Of a stretch of 64,000 nucleotides of DNA, positions 6,859 through 15,478 are shown piece by piece. Each line of letters begins with the position of its first letter. Position 1 is the first letter of the stretch. The stretch covers positions 1,729,501 through 1,793,500 of the forward strand of contig NC_015437.1 of assembly GCF_000208405.1 (NCBI RefSeq), written 5' to 3'. Source of the DNA: Selenomonas sputigena ATCC 35185. Its GTDB lineage: Bacteria > Bacillota > Negativicutes > Selenomonadales > Selenomonadaceae. Below the pieces are notes generated by a model. The model did no database searches. It was given only the letters and a program-made list of their open reading frames with translations, and was not told where the DNA came from. The translations under genes were made by a program, and so were the position numbers.

Positions 6859-8814
6859 TCAATCCTTGAGGATATGCCACTCGCCGCTGCGGTTCGTTCC
6901 CGTGCGCTCGATGACGCCCGCCTTGTGCAGTGCCGTCGTCATGCGCTTGACCGTGGCGATCGATACGCCGAGCGCTTCCTTCAAGGCTTTTTGCGTGACC
7001 TTGGGATTCTCTCGAATCACATGGAGAAGCCTTTCCTCCATAGATTCTTCTGAAGAAACCTCCACAGGCTTTTCCAAAACTTCTTTCACGATTTCTTTCG
7101 CAGATTCCTCCGCCATTGCTTCTGCAGACTCTTCCACAGCGAAAGAAAGCTCCTGCTGCCCCGCGCTCACCTTCTCTTCCCGCGGCTCTGTCGGCTCTTC
7201 CTCAAGAGCAACATCATCTGCCTTGAGATCCGCAAGGGATTCAAGCTCAAGTTTCAGCTCGGGCGCAGGCTCAAGATCCGGCTCATGATCGGCTTCCACT
7301 TCTTGAACAAGTCTCGCATCTTGTCCATCTTCCAGCGAAATCCCGGATGCCAAAACATCGCCCGCACCGCTTTCCTCCTGCAGCAGCGCCTGCTCTTCCT
7401 CTATTTCCTCCGGCAAAGGCTCTTCTTCCCGTATAGGTTCAGCTTCTTCTATAGGCTCAACTTCCTGCACAGATTCAGCTTCCTCTGCAAGCTCCGTTTC
7501 CTCGACAGGATCCTGCTCTTGAACAGGCTCCACGATCTCAACAGGTTCAACATCCTGCACGAGTTCGGCTTCTCCGACAAGTTCCTGCTCTTGGACAGGC
7601 TCAGCTTCCTCAGCGGCCTCAACAGTCTGCACAAGTTCAGTTTCCTCAACAACGCTTTCCTGCTGCTGTGCTTCTTCCTCGGCACGGCAATAGAGATTGA
7701 TGCGCACGGAATCGCCGAGCGTGATGACGGCAGGCTCGGGCAGGCGCGCCCGCTTCGCCGCACGATAGAGTTCGGGCAGGATGCTCTGGAAGCCCGTCAT
7801 CATGCCCATGTAGAGGAACGCCGCCGCAATCGCGCGGTTGCGTATCTTGGAGAAACCCGTCTTGAGCTTCCAGATCGTCATGTCCTCTTCCAGCAATCCC
7901 GGTACAGTGATTTCCAAGCGATCCTCGTAAAGCACGAGGGAGATGCGCCCCGGCGCCGCATAATTCCTCTGGCAGACAGCGCGAGCAAGCAGGCGGCGCA
8001 TGAGATCTTCCGGAAGCTCCTCCAGTCCACGCGCCTTGAGACCCCGCGCCAAAAGGCGCTCCTGCACATAGTTCGCTGCACCGTCCACCTGCTCCGTCAA
8101 GGAACCGGCAAACTCTTCGCCGCCGACGAAATCAAGGCGCGTCGCACCAAGATACTCGGCGCACTGGATGAAACCTTCGGGAAAAAGTTCCTCCGCCGTT
8201 CCTGCGAGCAGATGCCAGCCGCCCGTCGCGCGGCACTCGCCCGCCTCCTCACGCAGAAGCTTCCATGCCAGGAGATCCTCCTTCTGCAGGCGCACGACAT
8301 CATCATCAGCGCGGCGTTTCTCCGCCTCGCCGTACATCATGCGGCAGAATTCCTCGATCTCCACATCACTGACCGTGCTCTCGGCCGCGAGCTGATCGGC
8401 GCTGCTGTTCGTGCCCGAAAGAAGAAGCTCCTGCACCTGATACGGCTCAGCGAGGCGCGTCGCGCCGCCGACGCGCACATAGGTGCCGTCCATCATGCCC
8501 AATTCCTTGACGAAATACGGCTTTTCCATACCGGGGAAAATCTCCACGACGACGACCTGCCGCCCATCTTGCAGTTCCACACCGACGCGCGGGAAAATGC
8601 GCGGCTCGCAGCTGTCGAAAATCTTCTGCGTAATCTCATCTATGCACGGAATGAGCTCCGCCTCTGCTGAAAATCCCCTGCCGCTTTCACCGTAGAAAAT
8701 GATGCGTCCGCCCCGTCCATTCGCAAAAGCCACGGCCGTATTCAAAAAAGATCCGCTCTCCGCCACGATCTGCTCCACAAAATCGCCGCGAACCCCCGTC
8801 ATTTCTTCCTGCAC
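6859..8814 (-). CDS. AlbA_2 (Schlafen-type) domain regulator with long acidic repeat linker and C-terminal winged helix
   Basis: The N-terminal half resembles the COG2865 group. An AlbA_2 domain (about 1-130) shows NTAVAFANGRGGRI and DGTYVRVGGATRLA. A following region has a degenerate ATPase-like motif (CQRNY where HRDY is usual) and YEDRLEITVPG. Residues ~375-580 are a low-complexity linker rich in Glu, Val, Gln and Pro with repeated EPVQE/ELVQ units. The last 60 residues form a winged helix (TQKALKEALGVSIATVKRMTTAL). A GTG at 8823 overlaps the AGAGAGG ribosome site, so I take the GTG at 8814. DNA binding is likely at both ends; the target is unknown. Confidence 0.82.
   Translation of the reverse strand: MQEEMTGVRGDFVEQIVAESGSFLNTAVAFANGRGGRIIFYGESGRGFSAEAELIPCIDEITQKIFDSCEPRIFPRVGVELQDGRQVVVVEIFPGMEKPYFVKELGMMDGTYVRVGGATRLAEPYQVQELLLSGTNSSADQLAAESTVSDVEIEEFCRMMYGEAEKRRADDDVVRLQKEDLLAWKLLREEAGECRATGGWHLLAGTAEELFPEGFIQCAEYLGATRLDFVGGEEFAGSLTEQVDGAANYVQERLLARGLKARGLEELPEDLMRRLLARAVCQRNYAAPGRISLVLYEDRLEITVPGLLEEDMTIWKLKTGFSKIRNRAIAAAFLYMGMMTGFQSILPELYRAAKRARLPEPAVITLGDSVRINLYCRAEEEAQQQESVVEETELVQTVEAAEEAEPVQEQELVGEAELVQDVEPVEIVEPVQEQDPVEETELAEEAESVQEVEPIEEAEPIREEEPLPEEIEEEQALLQEESGAGDVLASGISLEDGQDARLVQEVEADHEPDLEPAPELKLELESLADLKADDVALEEEPTEPREEKVSAGQQELSFAVEESAEAMAEESAKEIVKEVLEKPVEVSSEESMEERLLHVIRENPKVTQKALKEALGVSIATVKRMTTALHKAGVIERTGTNRSGEWHILKD
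7432..7660 (-). repeat. In-gene tandem-like repeats coding the acidic linker
   Basis: Imperfect units of about 18 bases encode E-(A/P)-x-x-V-Q-type hexads. Two near-identical 19-base blocks (CCTGCTCTTG[A/G]ACAGGCTC on the plus strand), about 70 bases apart, show recent repeat expansion. The frame stays open throughout. Confidence 0.7.
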
Positions 8815-8944
8815 ATTCAGCACCTCTCTGCCATCCGTTTTCTACGCTATAGTATACCAGTTTTTCCAAGGAAAGTCCAAGATTCACCTCGTTAAAGAAA
8901 CACGGATACGTGCATCTGTGAGAATTTATTTTATCTGCGCTTCC

Positions 8945-9796
8945 TTAAAGCAAGCTGTGCGTCTTGCCGATTTCTTTCACTCGATCCAGCGAAAACTTCG
9001 ACAGTCGCGCAATCGTTTCAAGCGGCAGCCTGTCACGCAGCATTTCCAAAACGACGGCCACCTTTCCCGCCTCCATGCCCTCTTCCAAAACAGCTTCCTC
9101 GAAGTCCTTTTGGTTCCATTCAAAGTTTACCATATCGACGACCTCCCCTTCATGTCGCTGCAAGAACTCCTTCATGATGTCATGTTCTTCACAATACCGC
9201 ATGGCTTCGCGAATGGCTGTTGCTCTTTCCATGCCGTTTGCCATGTTCCTCTTGATGCGATCCATAAAGAAACTGTAGTCATGAAGCGAACGACTCTTTT
9301 TCAAAAGCGGTTTCATTTTATCGTAAGCAATGTTATGAAAATTTACTTTTAGTTCTAAATGAATATCTCCGTCCGTTTTCAGAAACGCATCTGACAGCTT
9401 CATCGAATGCGTTTCAGGCATGTCCCGACTCCCTGTATAGAAAACATGAAATTCTGGTGCAGGAAGTCGAATCGGCTTATTTTGGTACAGATTCTTTGTC
9501 GGAACATATTGCCGTAATTGTTCACAAACGTAATACAAACAACGCAGCGGCATATTTCGATTCGCTGTGCTTTGATGTTCCACGAAAAACAAATGACTCC
9601 CTGCTATCAGAAAGGAAATATCGTTCTTCAACTGTGAAAGAAATGTCCCTTCCAAAGTCACAATCTGCACGGATTCCTCCGCTGCGTAGATTTTTTCACG
9701 CAAGGCTCCCGCGACTTCTTTGAGACGTGCTGCATCATTGAAGTACATGCGAAAGACGGTATCTTGGTATTGCCTGCCTTTCTTCTCTTTTTCCAT
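8945..9796 (-). CDS. Rpn/PD-(D/E)XK nuclease-transposase family protein
   Basis: Member of the recombination-promoting nuclease (Rpn, formerly YhgA-like transposase) superfamily. The N-terminal TVFRMYFND opening, the acidic site in KNDISF and the FVEHQS block (the E-x-Q variant of the E-x-K nuclease signature) are visible within the first 90 residues. The C-terminal third is helical and charged. At 283 residues it has normal length. It is noticeably more A+T-rich than its neighbours, which together with the family suggests past horizontal gain. The ATG at 9796 has GGAGC eight bases upstream. Its physiological role is not established for this subfamily. Confidence 0.85.
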   Translation of the reverse strand: MEKEKKGRQYQDTVFRMYFNDAARLKEVAGALREKIYAAEESVQIVTLEGTFLSQLKNDISFLIAGSHLFFVEHQSTANRNMPLRCLYYVCEQLRQYVPTKNLYQNKPIRLPAPEFHVFYTGSRDMPETHSMKLSDAFLKTDGDIHLELKVNFHNIAYDKMKPLLKKSRSLHDYSFFMDRIKRNMANGMERATAIREAMRYCEEHDIMKEFLQRHEGEVVDMVNFEWNQKDFEEAVLEEGMEAGKVAVVLEMLRDRLPLETIARLSKFSLDRVKEIGKTHSLL

Positions 9797-9931
9797 AACC
9801 GATGCTCCACTCTTGTCAACTTGTTCACTTCTTTTTATTATAGCATAAATCCGTACAGTCAGACAGCATACCGCATTCCACGCATGCGAAAAGTTCCCTA
9901 TTCCACTTTCTCACTATAAGGAAAACCACGC

Positions 9932-9964
9932 GAAAAAAAGATGCCGCACAAGTATATGTGCGAC
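9932..9964 (-). terminator. Terminator after cobO
   Basis: On the minus strand GTCGCACA pairs with TGTGCGGC (arms 9957-9964 and 9943-9950), followed after AT by CTTTTTTT. It closes the GGDEF-EAL/queF/cobO transcript. Confidence 0.75.
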
Positions 9965-9990
9965 AACTCCCACCATATCTCCCTGCCAAT

Positions 9991-10563
9991 TCAATTTTCT
10001 ATGCCCTTGCGCGCCGTCACGCCCTTTGCATAATAGTGGCACACTTCCCGCATCTCCGTGACGAGGTCGGCTCGTGCGATCAGCCAATCGGGCGCATTCC
10101 TGCCCGTCAGGATGATCTCTCGCTCAGGCGGCAGATCATTGAGCAGGGATTCGACCGCCTCGCGCGAGATGAGTTCAAAGAAGAGGGCCACGTTCAGTTC
10201 GTCGAGGATGACGACGTCCCAAGCGCCCGAGCGTGCGGCTTTAGCAGCCTTGGCAAAACCGTCCTGCATCAGCTGCAGGTAGTCGGCGGGCGGCTCACCT
10301 TGCGGAAACACGACGACGTCTTCGCCCCATGCCGCACGCTCCTCTTCCGTCAGCATGCCTTCCTTCGCGATGAAGAACGGTTTGCCCGTCGTATAGAGCG
10401 CAAGCTGCGGTGCAAATCCCTGCAGGACTTTCTGCTCGCTGTAGGCGAGGCTCTTCATGAACTGCATGATGTAGACGCGAAGTCCTGCACCTAGGGCACG
10501 CACGGCGAGGCCGATCGCCGCCGTCGTCTTGCCCTTGCCCGCGCCCGTATAGACCTCGATCAT
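9991..10563 (-). CDS. cobO: Cob(I)yrinic acid a,c-diamide adenosyltransferase (CobO/BtuR type)
   Basis: Transfers the adenosyl group of ATP to reduced corrinoid, a late step of coenzyme B12 synthesis or salvage. The P-loop [10 protein letters not shown] lies at residues 6-15, the acidic [10 protein letters not shown] block in mid-protein and ILTGRNAP towards the end, all as in the CobA/CobO/BtuR fold. At 190 residues it has the family's normal size. Its ATG overlaps the queF stop by four bases. No other cobalamin genes sit beside it; the nearest related gene is the cobaltochelatase at 44.1-44.9 kb. Confidence 0.94.
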   Translation of the reverse strand: MIEVYTGAGKGKTTAAIGLAVRALGAGLRVYIMQFMKSLAYSEQKVLQGFAPQLALYTTGKPFFIAKEGMLTEEERAAWGEDVVVFPQGEPPADYLQLMQDGFAKAAKAARSGAWDVVILDELNVALFFELISREAVESLLNDLPPEREIILTGRNAPDWLIARADLVTEMREVCHYYAKGVTARKGIEN

Positions 10564-11057
10564 CGGTTGTCCACCTTGTCCATCGCGTAGAGATCATGCT
10601 CGGCAAAGCGCTTTTCGGCAAGCGCTTCATACTTCGTGCCCGGCCTGCCGTAATTCGTGTACGGATCGATGGAGATGCCGCCGCGCGGCAGGAACTTGCC
10701 CCAAACCTCGATGTAGCGCGGCTCCATGAGGCGTACGAGATCCTTGAGGATGATGTTCACGACATCCTCGTGGAAGTCGCCGTGATTGCGGAAGCTGAAG
10801 AGATAGAGCTTCAGCGATTTGCTCTCGACCATGCGCCGCTCGGGCACGTAGGAGATCGTGATCGTCGCGAAATCCGGCTGCCCCGTAATCGGACAGAGGC
10901 TCGTGAACTCGGGGCAGTTGAACTTGACCCAGTAATCCTTGTCGGGATGCTTGTTCTCAAAGGTTTCCAAAAGCTCAGGCGCATAGTCCGCCGCATACTG
11001 CGTGTTCTTTTCGCCGAGATGCGTGACGCCCTTCATCTCATCGCTCGTGCGTGACAT
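10560..11057 (-). CDS. queF: NADPH-dependent 7-cyano-7-deazaguanine reductase
   Basis: Reduces preQ0 to preQ1 for queuosine in tRNA. The nucleophile Cys55 in SLCPITGQ and catalytic Asp62 fall at the classic positions, and the NADPH-binding stretch [20 protein letters not shown] follows. This is the short monomodular type (165 residues). The frame stays open further upstream, but the ATG at 11057 has GAGAGGAG upstream and gives the usual N-terminus. The start lies 25 bases inside the end of the GGDEF-EAL gene. The other queuosine genes (queC, D, E) are not nearby. Confidence 0.95.
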   Translation of the reverse strand: MSRTSDEMKGVTHLGEKNTQYAADYAPELLETFENKHPDKDYWVKFNCPEFTSLCPITGQPDFATITISYVPERRMVESKSLKLYLFSFRNHGDFHEDVVNIILKDLVRLMEPRYIEVWGKFLPRGGISIDPYTNYGRPGTKYEALAEKRFAEHDLYAMDKVDNR

Positions 11058-12775
11058 AGCTGCTCCTCTCCGTGCGCTTCTTGACGCATCAAAAATTTTT
11101 CCTCGAATCCTTCCTTTGTTTCCGGCCTGCCAAAGAGATAGCCCTGAATGGAATCGACCTTGCACGTCTTCGCCAGAAGATCATATTCCTCCTGCGTTTC
11201 CACACCCTCGATGCAGACCTTCATGCCCATGCTGTGGCAAAGCTCCACCGTGTAGTCCACGATGCGGCGATCGAAGTCCGACCACAAGATCTGCTTGACG
11301 AAGACTCGGTCGATCTTCACGATGTCGCACGAGAGGTTCTTGAACATCGCCAAAGAGGAGCAGCCCGTGCCGAAATCGTCCATGGCGATCTTCAGGCCAT
11401 ACTCGCGCAGAGAGGCAAACTGACGATTGATGAAATCCCAGTCCGAGATGACCGTGTGCTCCGTAAGTTCCAAAACGATGCTCGCCGGATCTACGCCATA
11501 GCGCTCAATACATTCCCTGACAGCCTCCTTGAAGGACGGGTCGCGCAGCTGCACATAGGAAAGGTTGATGCTCATGCAGAAATCAGGAACAATCTTCTGC
11601 CACTCACGACAGATGCGCACCGCCGTATCGGCAATCCACTTGCCGACGGGAATCATCAGCTGCGACTCTTCCAGAAGGGGGATGAACTCCATAGGCGCGA
11701 CCATGCGCCCCTTGGAATTCTGCCAGCGCAGCAGAGCTTCCGCACCGATGATGCGTCGGCTGTCCGCCCCCACCTGCGGCTGAAAGCACAGACTGAAACC
11801 GCGGCAACCGTCCTCCACCGAGCGGCGTATGTCCTCGCGTGCCGTCAAAGAGCGCAGCCAGCGGTTGTAAAGCTCCTTCGAGAAGATGCAGTTCTTGTTC
11901 TTGCCCCCCTGCTTCGCCAAGGTCAGCGCCGCCTCCGCATACTTGTGCAGCACGAGGTAGTCCTTGCCGAACTGCGGGAAGAACACCGTGCCGCCCGACA
12001 CCGTGCAGAAATACTTGTGTTCGTTAATCTGCTGCGGCTTCAAGAGAGCCGTCTGTATACTCCGATAGAGAGTTTCAACATCCGCCTCGTCCGCCCCCGG
12101 ATAGACGATGCCGAACTCGTCGCCGTCGAGCTTGTAGAGTCGAAAATCCGTCGAGAGGATCTTCTTGATACGCTTTGCGACCTCACGCAGAACCTGATCG
12201 CCAAAGGCGCGGTTGTAGGCTTCGTTGACGATCTTGAAATTGTCGATGCCAAGAATCATCAGCGCGCCGCCCCTGCCCGTCTCGCGCGCCTCGTCAAGCG
12301 CCGCCTTCATGCGCTGCTCCAAGCGATACTTGTTCAAAAGTCCCGTGACGGCGTCCGCACGGATGCGCTGCCCCATGAGCCGAAAGATTCCCGCATAGAG
12401 CGTCCTCTCTCCTTCATGGTCGAGCGCAGCGGCGCAGCGGCACTCGATCCACTCGTATTCCCCCTTGCGCGTCCTCGCGCGAAACTCAACGCAGCCCTCT
12501 CTCGTATGCCCCTGCAGCACATCGTCAAAGACCTTCGTGGCGCTTTCGCGCTCCGTCGGATGCATGATTTCCTGCCACGCCTGGCGAAAGGCGGAAAAGC
12601 CCATCGTTTCCGCAGGTATGCCGAAATCCCGCACGATGTTCGGCGACGTCATCGCCACCTTGTTTTGCAGATCCACCACATAAAGATAGCCGGACGTCGT
12701 CCTCTTCAGCACATCAAAATAAATCTTCAGACGCTTCAGCAAGGGGCTCAAAGCAGTTCGCGGGATTCGGCGCAT
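11033..12775 (-). CDS. PAS-GGDEF-EAL protein, probable c-di-GMP phosphodiesterase
   Basis: Signalling protein for cyclic di-GMP, with no membrane segment visible. A PAS-like domain (about 15-140) precedes a GGDEF domain (about 145-310) and an EAL domain (about 325-565). The GGDEF site reads DGDEF, so its first Gly is lost and synthesis is doubtful. The EAL domain keeps every key residue: EALLRW, the Asn in INLSY, ELTE, DDFGTG, KIDRVF, EGVET and QGYLFGRP. It is therefore most likely a phosphodiesterase with a regulatory GGDEF domain. The start at 12775 has CAGGAGG upstream. Its 3' end overlaps queF by 25 bases. Confidence 0.92.
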   Translation of the reverse strand: MRRIPRTALSPLLKRLKIYFDVLKRTTSGYLYVVDLQNKVAMTSPNIVRDFGIPAETMGFSAFRQAWQEIMHPTERESATKVFDDVLQGHTREGCVEFRARTRKGEYEWIECRCAAALDHEGERTLYAGIFRLMGQRIRADAVTGLLNKYRLEQRMKAALDEARETGRGGALMILGIDNFKIVNEAYNRAFGDQVLREVAKRIKKILSTDFRLYKLDGDEFGIVYPGADEADVETLYRSIQTALLKPQQINEHKYFCTVSGGTVFFPQFGKDYLVLHKYAEAALTLAKQGGKNKNCIFSKELYNRWLRSLTAREDIRRSVEDGCRGFSLCFQPQVGADSRRIIGAEALLRWQNSKGRMVAPMEFIPLLEESQLMIPVGKWIADTAVRICREWQKIVPDFCMSINLSYVQLRDPSFKEAVRECIERYGVDPASIVLELTEHTVISDWDFINRQFASLREYGLKIAMDDFGTGCSSLAMFKNLSCDIVKIDRVFVKQILWSDFDRRIVDYTVELCHSMGMKVCIEGVETQEEYDLLAKTCKVDSIQGYLFGRPETKEGFEEKFLMRQEAHGEEQLCHARAMR

Positions 12776-12819
12776 GGCGACCTCCTGTTGTCGGGCGTAC
12801 CCGATTATCTTATGAGTAT

Positions 12820-12848
12820 ATAATAGCCGACAAATTTCCTAAATGCAA
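12820..12848 (-). promoter_or_regulatory. Promoter of the GGDEF-EAL/queF/cobO unit
   Basis: Minus strand TTGCAT (12843-12848), 17-base spacer, TATTAT (12820-12825), 45 bases before the ATG at 12775. Confidence 0.65.
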
Positions 12849-12860
12849 GACTTGACAAAG

Positions 12861-12889
12861 ATTTCCTCCATAAATTTTATGGAGGAAAT
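12861..12889. repeat. Perfect 14-bp inverted repeat in the intergenic region
   Basis: Arms ATTTCCTCCATAAA (12861-12874) and TTTATGGAGGAAAT (12876-12889) are separated by one base. The repeat lies just upstream of the -35 of the GGDEF-EAL promoter. A plus-strand TTGACA at 12852-12857 stands next to it. It looks like a protein-binding palindrome rather than a terminator, since no T-run follows on either strand. Confidence 0.7.
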
Positions 12890-12903
12890 TCATCTTCCGA
12901 CCC

Positions 12904-12945
12904 AAAGAAAAGGCCTTCGACGCCAAAGCGGCAATCGAAGGCCTT
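12904..12945 (-). terminator. Terminator of the TRAP operon
   Basis: Eleven-base perfect arms AAGGCCTTCGA (12910-12920) and TCGAAGGCCTT (12935-12945). On the minus strand the stem is followed by TTCTTT. Confidence 0.8.
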
Positions 12946-13001
12946 GCGAGGTGCATACCTCATTTATCAACGATTTTTCGTCCTATCCGTGATTACTGCC
13001 C

Positions 13002-14948
13002 TCAGCCAAGACTGCTCGCCTCCGCTTTGCTGCGCCTCTGCTGAAAGAAGAGCACGGATGCCAGGAGAAGGAATCCCACGAGATCGGTCACAAGTCCTGG
13101 TTGAATCATCAAAAGACCGCCGACGAACAGCATAACGCGCTCAAGTCCGTTCAACGGCTTCACAAGGCAGCCGATCATCGACGCGCTCAAACCGATCATG
13201 CCGATGACCGAGGTCACGAGCACCGTGATGAGCGATATGGGCGTCGCATCGATCATGAGGACGACGGGCGACAGTACGAAGATGTACGGAATGATGAAGG
13301 CGGCAATCGCGAGCTTCGAGGCATTGATGCCCGTCTTCAGCGGCTTGCCGCCGCTGATGGCAGACCCGGCGAAGGCGGCGAGAGCCACGGGCGGCGTCAC
13401 GTCGGCGATGATGCCGAAGTAAAAGACGAACATGTGCGCCGCGAGCACGGGCACGCCCATCTGGACGAGTGCAGGAGCGGCAATCGTCGAAGTGATGACG
13501 TAGTTCGCTGTCGTCGGCACGCCCATGCCGAGGATGATCGACGTGATCATCGTGAAGAACATCGTCGGCAAAAGCATGCCGCCCGAAAGATCGAGCAGAG
13601 CCGACGCGAGCTTGAGGCCCACGCCGGTCTTCGTCACGACGCCGATGATGATGCCCGCTGAAGCGCAGGCGACGAGGACGCCGAGGACGTTCCGCGCACC
13701 GTTTTCAAGACCGCGCACAATTTCTACGGGCTTCATGCGCGTCGACTTGCGCAAAGACGAGGCCGCGATGGCGAGCACGATCGCCCACAGAGCCGCACGC
13801 ATCGGCGTGAAGCCCGAGACGAGCAGATAGATGATGACGATGAGAGGAATCGCGAGATGGCCGCGCTCCTTCAGAATCTCCCACGGCTTGGGCAGTTCGT
13901 TTCGCGGCACGCCCTTGAGATTGCTGCGGCGCGCCTCGAAGTGGACGCCGAGCCAGATGCCGAGGAAGTAGAGGAGTGCAGGAATCGTCGCCGCCTTGAC
14001 GACGTCGAAGTACGGCACGCCGACGAACTCCGCCATGAGGAACGCCGCCGCTCCCATGACAGGCGGCATGAGCTGTCCGCCCGTCGAGGCAGCCGCTTCG
14101 ACCGCGCCCGCGAAGTTGCGCTCGTAGCCAAGCTTCTTCATCATGGGAATCGTGAAGGCGCCCGTGCCCGCGACGTTGGCGACCGAGCTGCCCGATACCG
14201 TGCCCATGAGGCCGCTCGAAAGCACGGCGACCTTCGCCGGGCCGCCGCGCGCCCAGCCCGCCACAGCATTCGCAAGGTCGATGAAGAACTTGCCGAGTCC
14301 CGTCGATTCCAGATAAGCGCCGAAAAGGATGAAGAGGAATATGAAGGTCGAGGATACGCCGAGCGGTATGCCGAACACGCCCTCCGTCGTGAAGAAGAGA
14401 TGCGAGACGAGCTGGTCGAGATTCAGTCCGCGATGTGCGAGAACGCCCGGAAGGTATGGCCCTGCGAATGCATAGGTGAGAAAGAAGAGCACGACGCAGA
14501 CCATCGGCATGCCGACGACGCGGCGCGTCGCCTCGATGACGAGCACGATGCCGATGAGACCTACGACGAGATCGAGCGAATTGACCGTTCCCGCGCGCAT
14601 CACGAGGCTTCGATAGGCGAAGATGATGTAGGCGGGAGCGCCCGCGCCCAAGATGGCGAGGACGACGTCGACGGCATGCACCTTCTCGCGCGACCAGACC
14701 TGCCGCATGGGGAAGAGCAGGTAGACGAGCGTCAGGCCGAAGCCCAGATGAACGGCACGCTGCAGCTGCGCATCGAGCACGCCGAAGACCGCCGTATAGA
14801 TTTGAAAGAGGGAGAACGCGATGGCGAGAACCGCCACGACCTTCGCCATGAAGCCCTTGTGCTCAATGACGTCGGATTCCTTATCGTATTTTTTCAGAAC
14901 TTCTTTTGCAAGTTCCTCATGCTTCTTGTCCGGCATGATGAACATCAT
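13002..14948 (-). CDS. TRAP transporter permease, 4TM/12TM fused (DctQM type)
   Basis: Membrane component of a TAXI-type tripartite ATP-independent periplasmic transporter, which uses an ion gradient to import carboxylate-like solutes. The 648-residue chain joins a short DctQ-like N-terminal part (four membrane segments) to a DctM-like part of about twelve segments. Family blocks include GLMGTVSGSSVANVAGTGAFTIP, split here as SGSSVANVAGTG and MKKLGYERNFAGAVEAAAS, followed by GQLMPPVMGAAAF. The ATG at 14948 overlaps the DUF1850 stop (ATGA); in-frame ATGs at 14945 and 14936 are alternatives. The substrate is unknown. Confidence 0.93.
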   Translation of the reverse strand: MMFIMPDKKHEELAKEVLKKYDKESDVIEHKGFMAKVVAVLAIAFSLFQIYTAVFGVLDAQLQRAVHLGFGLTLVYLLFPMRQVWSREKVHAVDVVLAILGAGAPAYIIFAYRSLVMRAGTVNSLDLVVGLIGIVLVIEATRRVVGMPMVCVVLFFLTYAFAGPYLPGVLAHRGLNLDQLVSHLFFTTEGVFGIPLGVSSTFIFLFILFGAYLESTGLGKFFIDLANAVAGWARGGPAKVAVLSSGLMGTVSGSSVANVAGTGAFTIPMMKKLGYERNFAGAVEAAASTGGQLMPPVMGAAAFLMAEFVGVPYFDVVKAATIPALLYFLGIWLGVHFEARRSNLKGVPRNELPKPWEILKERGHLAIPLIVIIYLLVSGFTPMRAALWAIVLAIAASSLRKSTRMKPVEIVRGLENGARNVLGVLVACASAGIIIGVVTKTGVGLKLASALLDLSGGMLLPTMFFTMITSIILGMGVPTTANYVITSTIAAPALVQMGVPVLAAHMFVFYFGIIADVTPPVALAAFAGSAISGGKPLKTGINASKLAIAAFIIPYIFVLSPVVLMIDATPISLITVLVTSVIGMIGLSASMIGCLVKPLNGLERVMLFVGGLLMIQPGLVTDLVGFLLLASVLFFQQRRSKAEASSLG

Positions 14949-15478
14949 TCCTTTCCTGCCGCAGCAGCGGCTCCAAGCTCCTTGCCGAAGAGCTTCTCCA
15001 TGCCCCAGCGCCACGGGGCGATGACCGCGAGATCGACGCGGCTTCCTGCCGGAAGCTTCTCAAAAAGCCTCTCCTCCGTGCCGTCGAGCACGAGCGTCAG
15101 TTCCGTGCCCACGCCCGTGCGCAGGGAAAGACGCGGGAAGCGGCGCTCCATGCCGTCCATGACGAAAAAGTCGCCTTCCGCGCGGAACTCGCCCTCGCTC
15201 GCGAGAAAGGGCAGCCCCACGCCGAACGATTGGTAGCGCGTCCTGTCGAGCACGAAACCCGAAACTTCGTCATCCACGCGCAGGTCTTCCTCCACGGGCG
15301 TCTTCTGCACCGAATGGATGAAACGAATCACAACAGGCATCCCCGCGTACGCTTTTTCCGCATAAAGGAGCGCCCCCTGCTCGCTTTCCACGACGAGCAG
15401 GGGGCGTGCCAAGAAATCTGCAAGCGCCGCGAGCACGAGAGCCGCAAGGAAGAGCCTCACACCCAGCCGCTTCTTCAT
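14945..15478 (-). CDS. DUF1850 protein of a TAXI-TRAP operon
   Basis: Small exported or membrane-anchored protein with a single N-terminal hydrophobic segment (residues 5-25). The DUF1850 hallmark FIHSVQKTPVEE is clear near residue 53. Genes of this family usually stand between the TAXI binding protein and the fused permease, exactly as here. Its biochemical role is not established. The ATG directly follows the stop of the binding-protein gene, whose last codons supply the AAGGA ribosome site. At 177 residues it is of normal size. Confidence 0.9.
   Translation of the reverse strand: MKKRLGVRLFLAALVLAALADFLARPLLVVESEQGALLYAEKAYAGMPVVIRFIHSVQKTPVEEDLRVDDEVSGFVLDRTRYQSFGVGLPFLASEGEFRAEGDFFVMDGMERRFPRLSLRTGVGTELTLVLDGTEERLFEKLPAGSRVDLAVIAPWRWGMEKLFGKELGAAAAAGKE

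Noticed and set aside
8945-9796. Transposase of an intact mobile element
   Set aside because: The Rpn-type gene has no terminal inverted repeats or duplicated target that I could find, and its ends do not match the GGAAGC repeat family.
13857-15236. Plus-strand 459-codon open frame opposite the TRAP genes
   Set aside because: Charged, low-complexity translation without ribosome site; the TRAP permease and DUF1850 proteins on the minus strand are certain.
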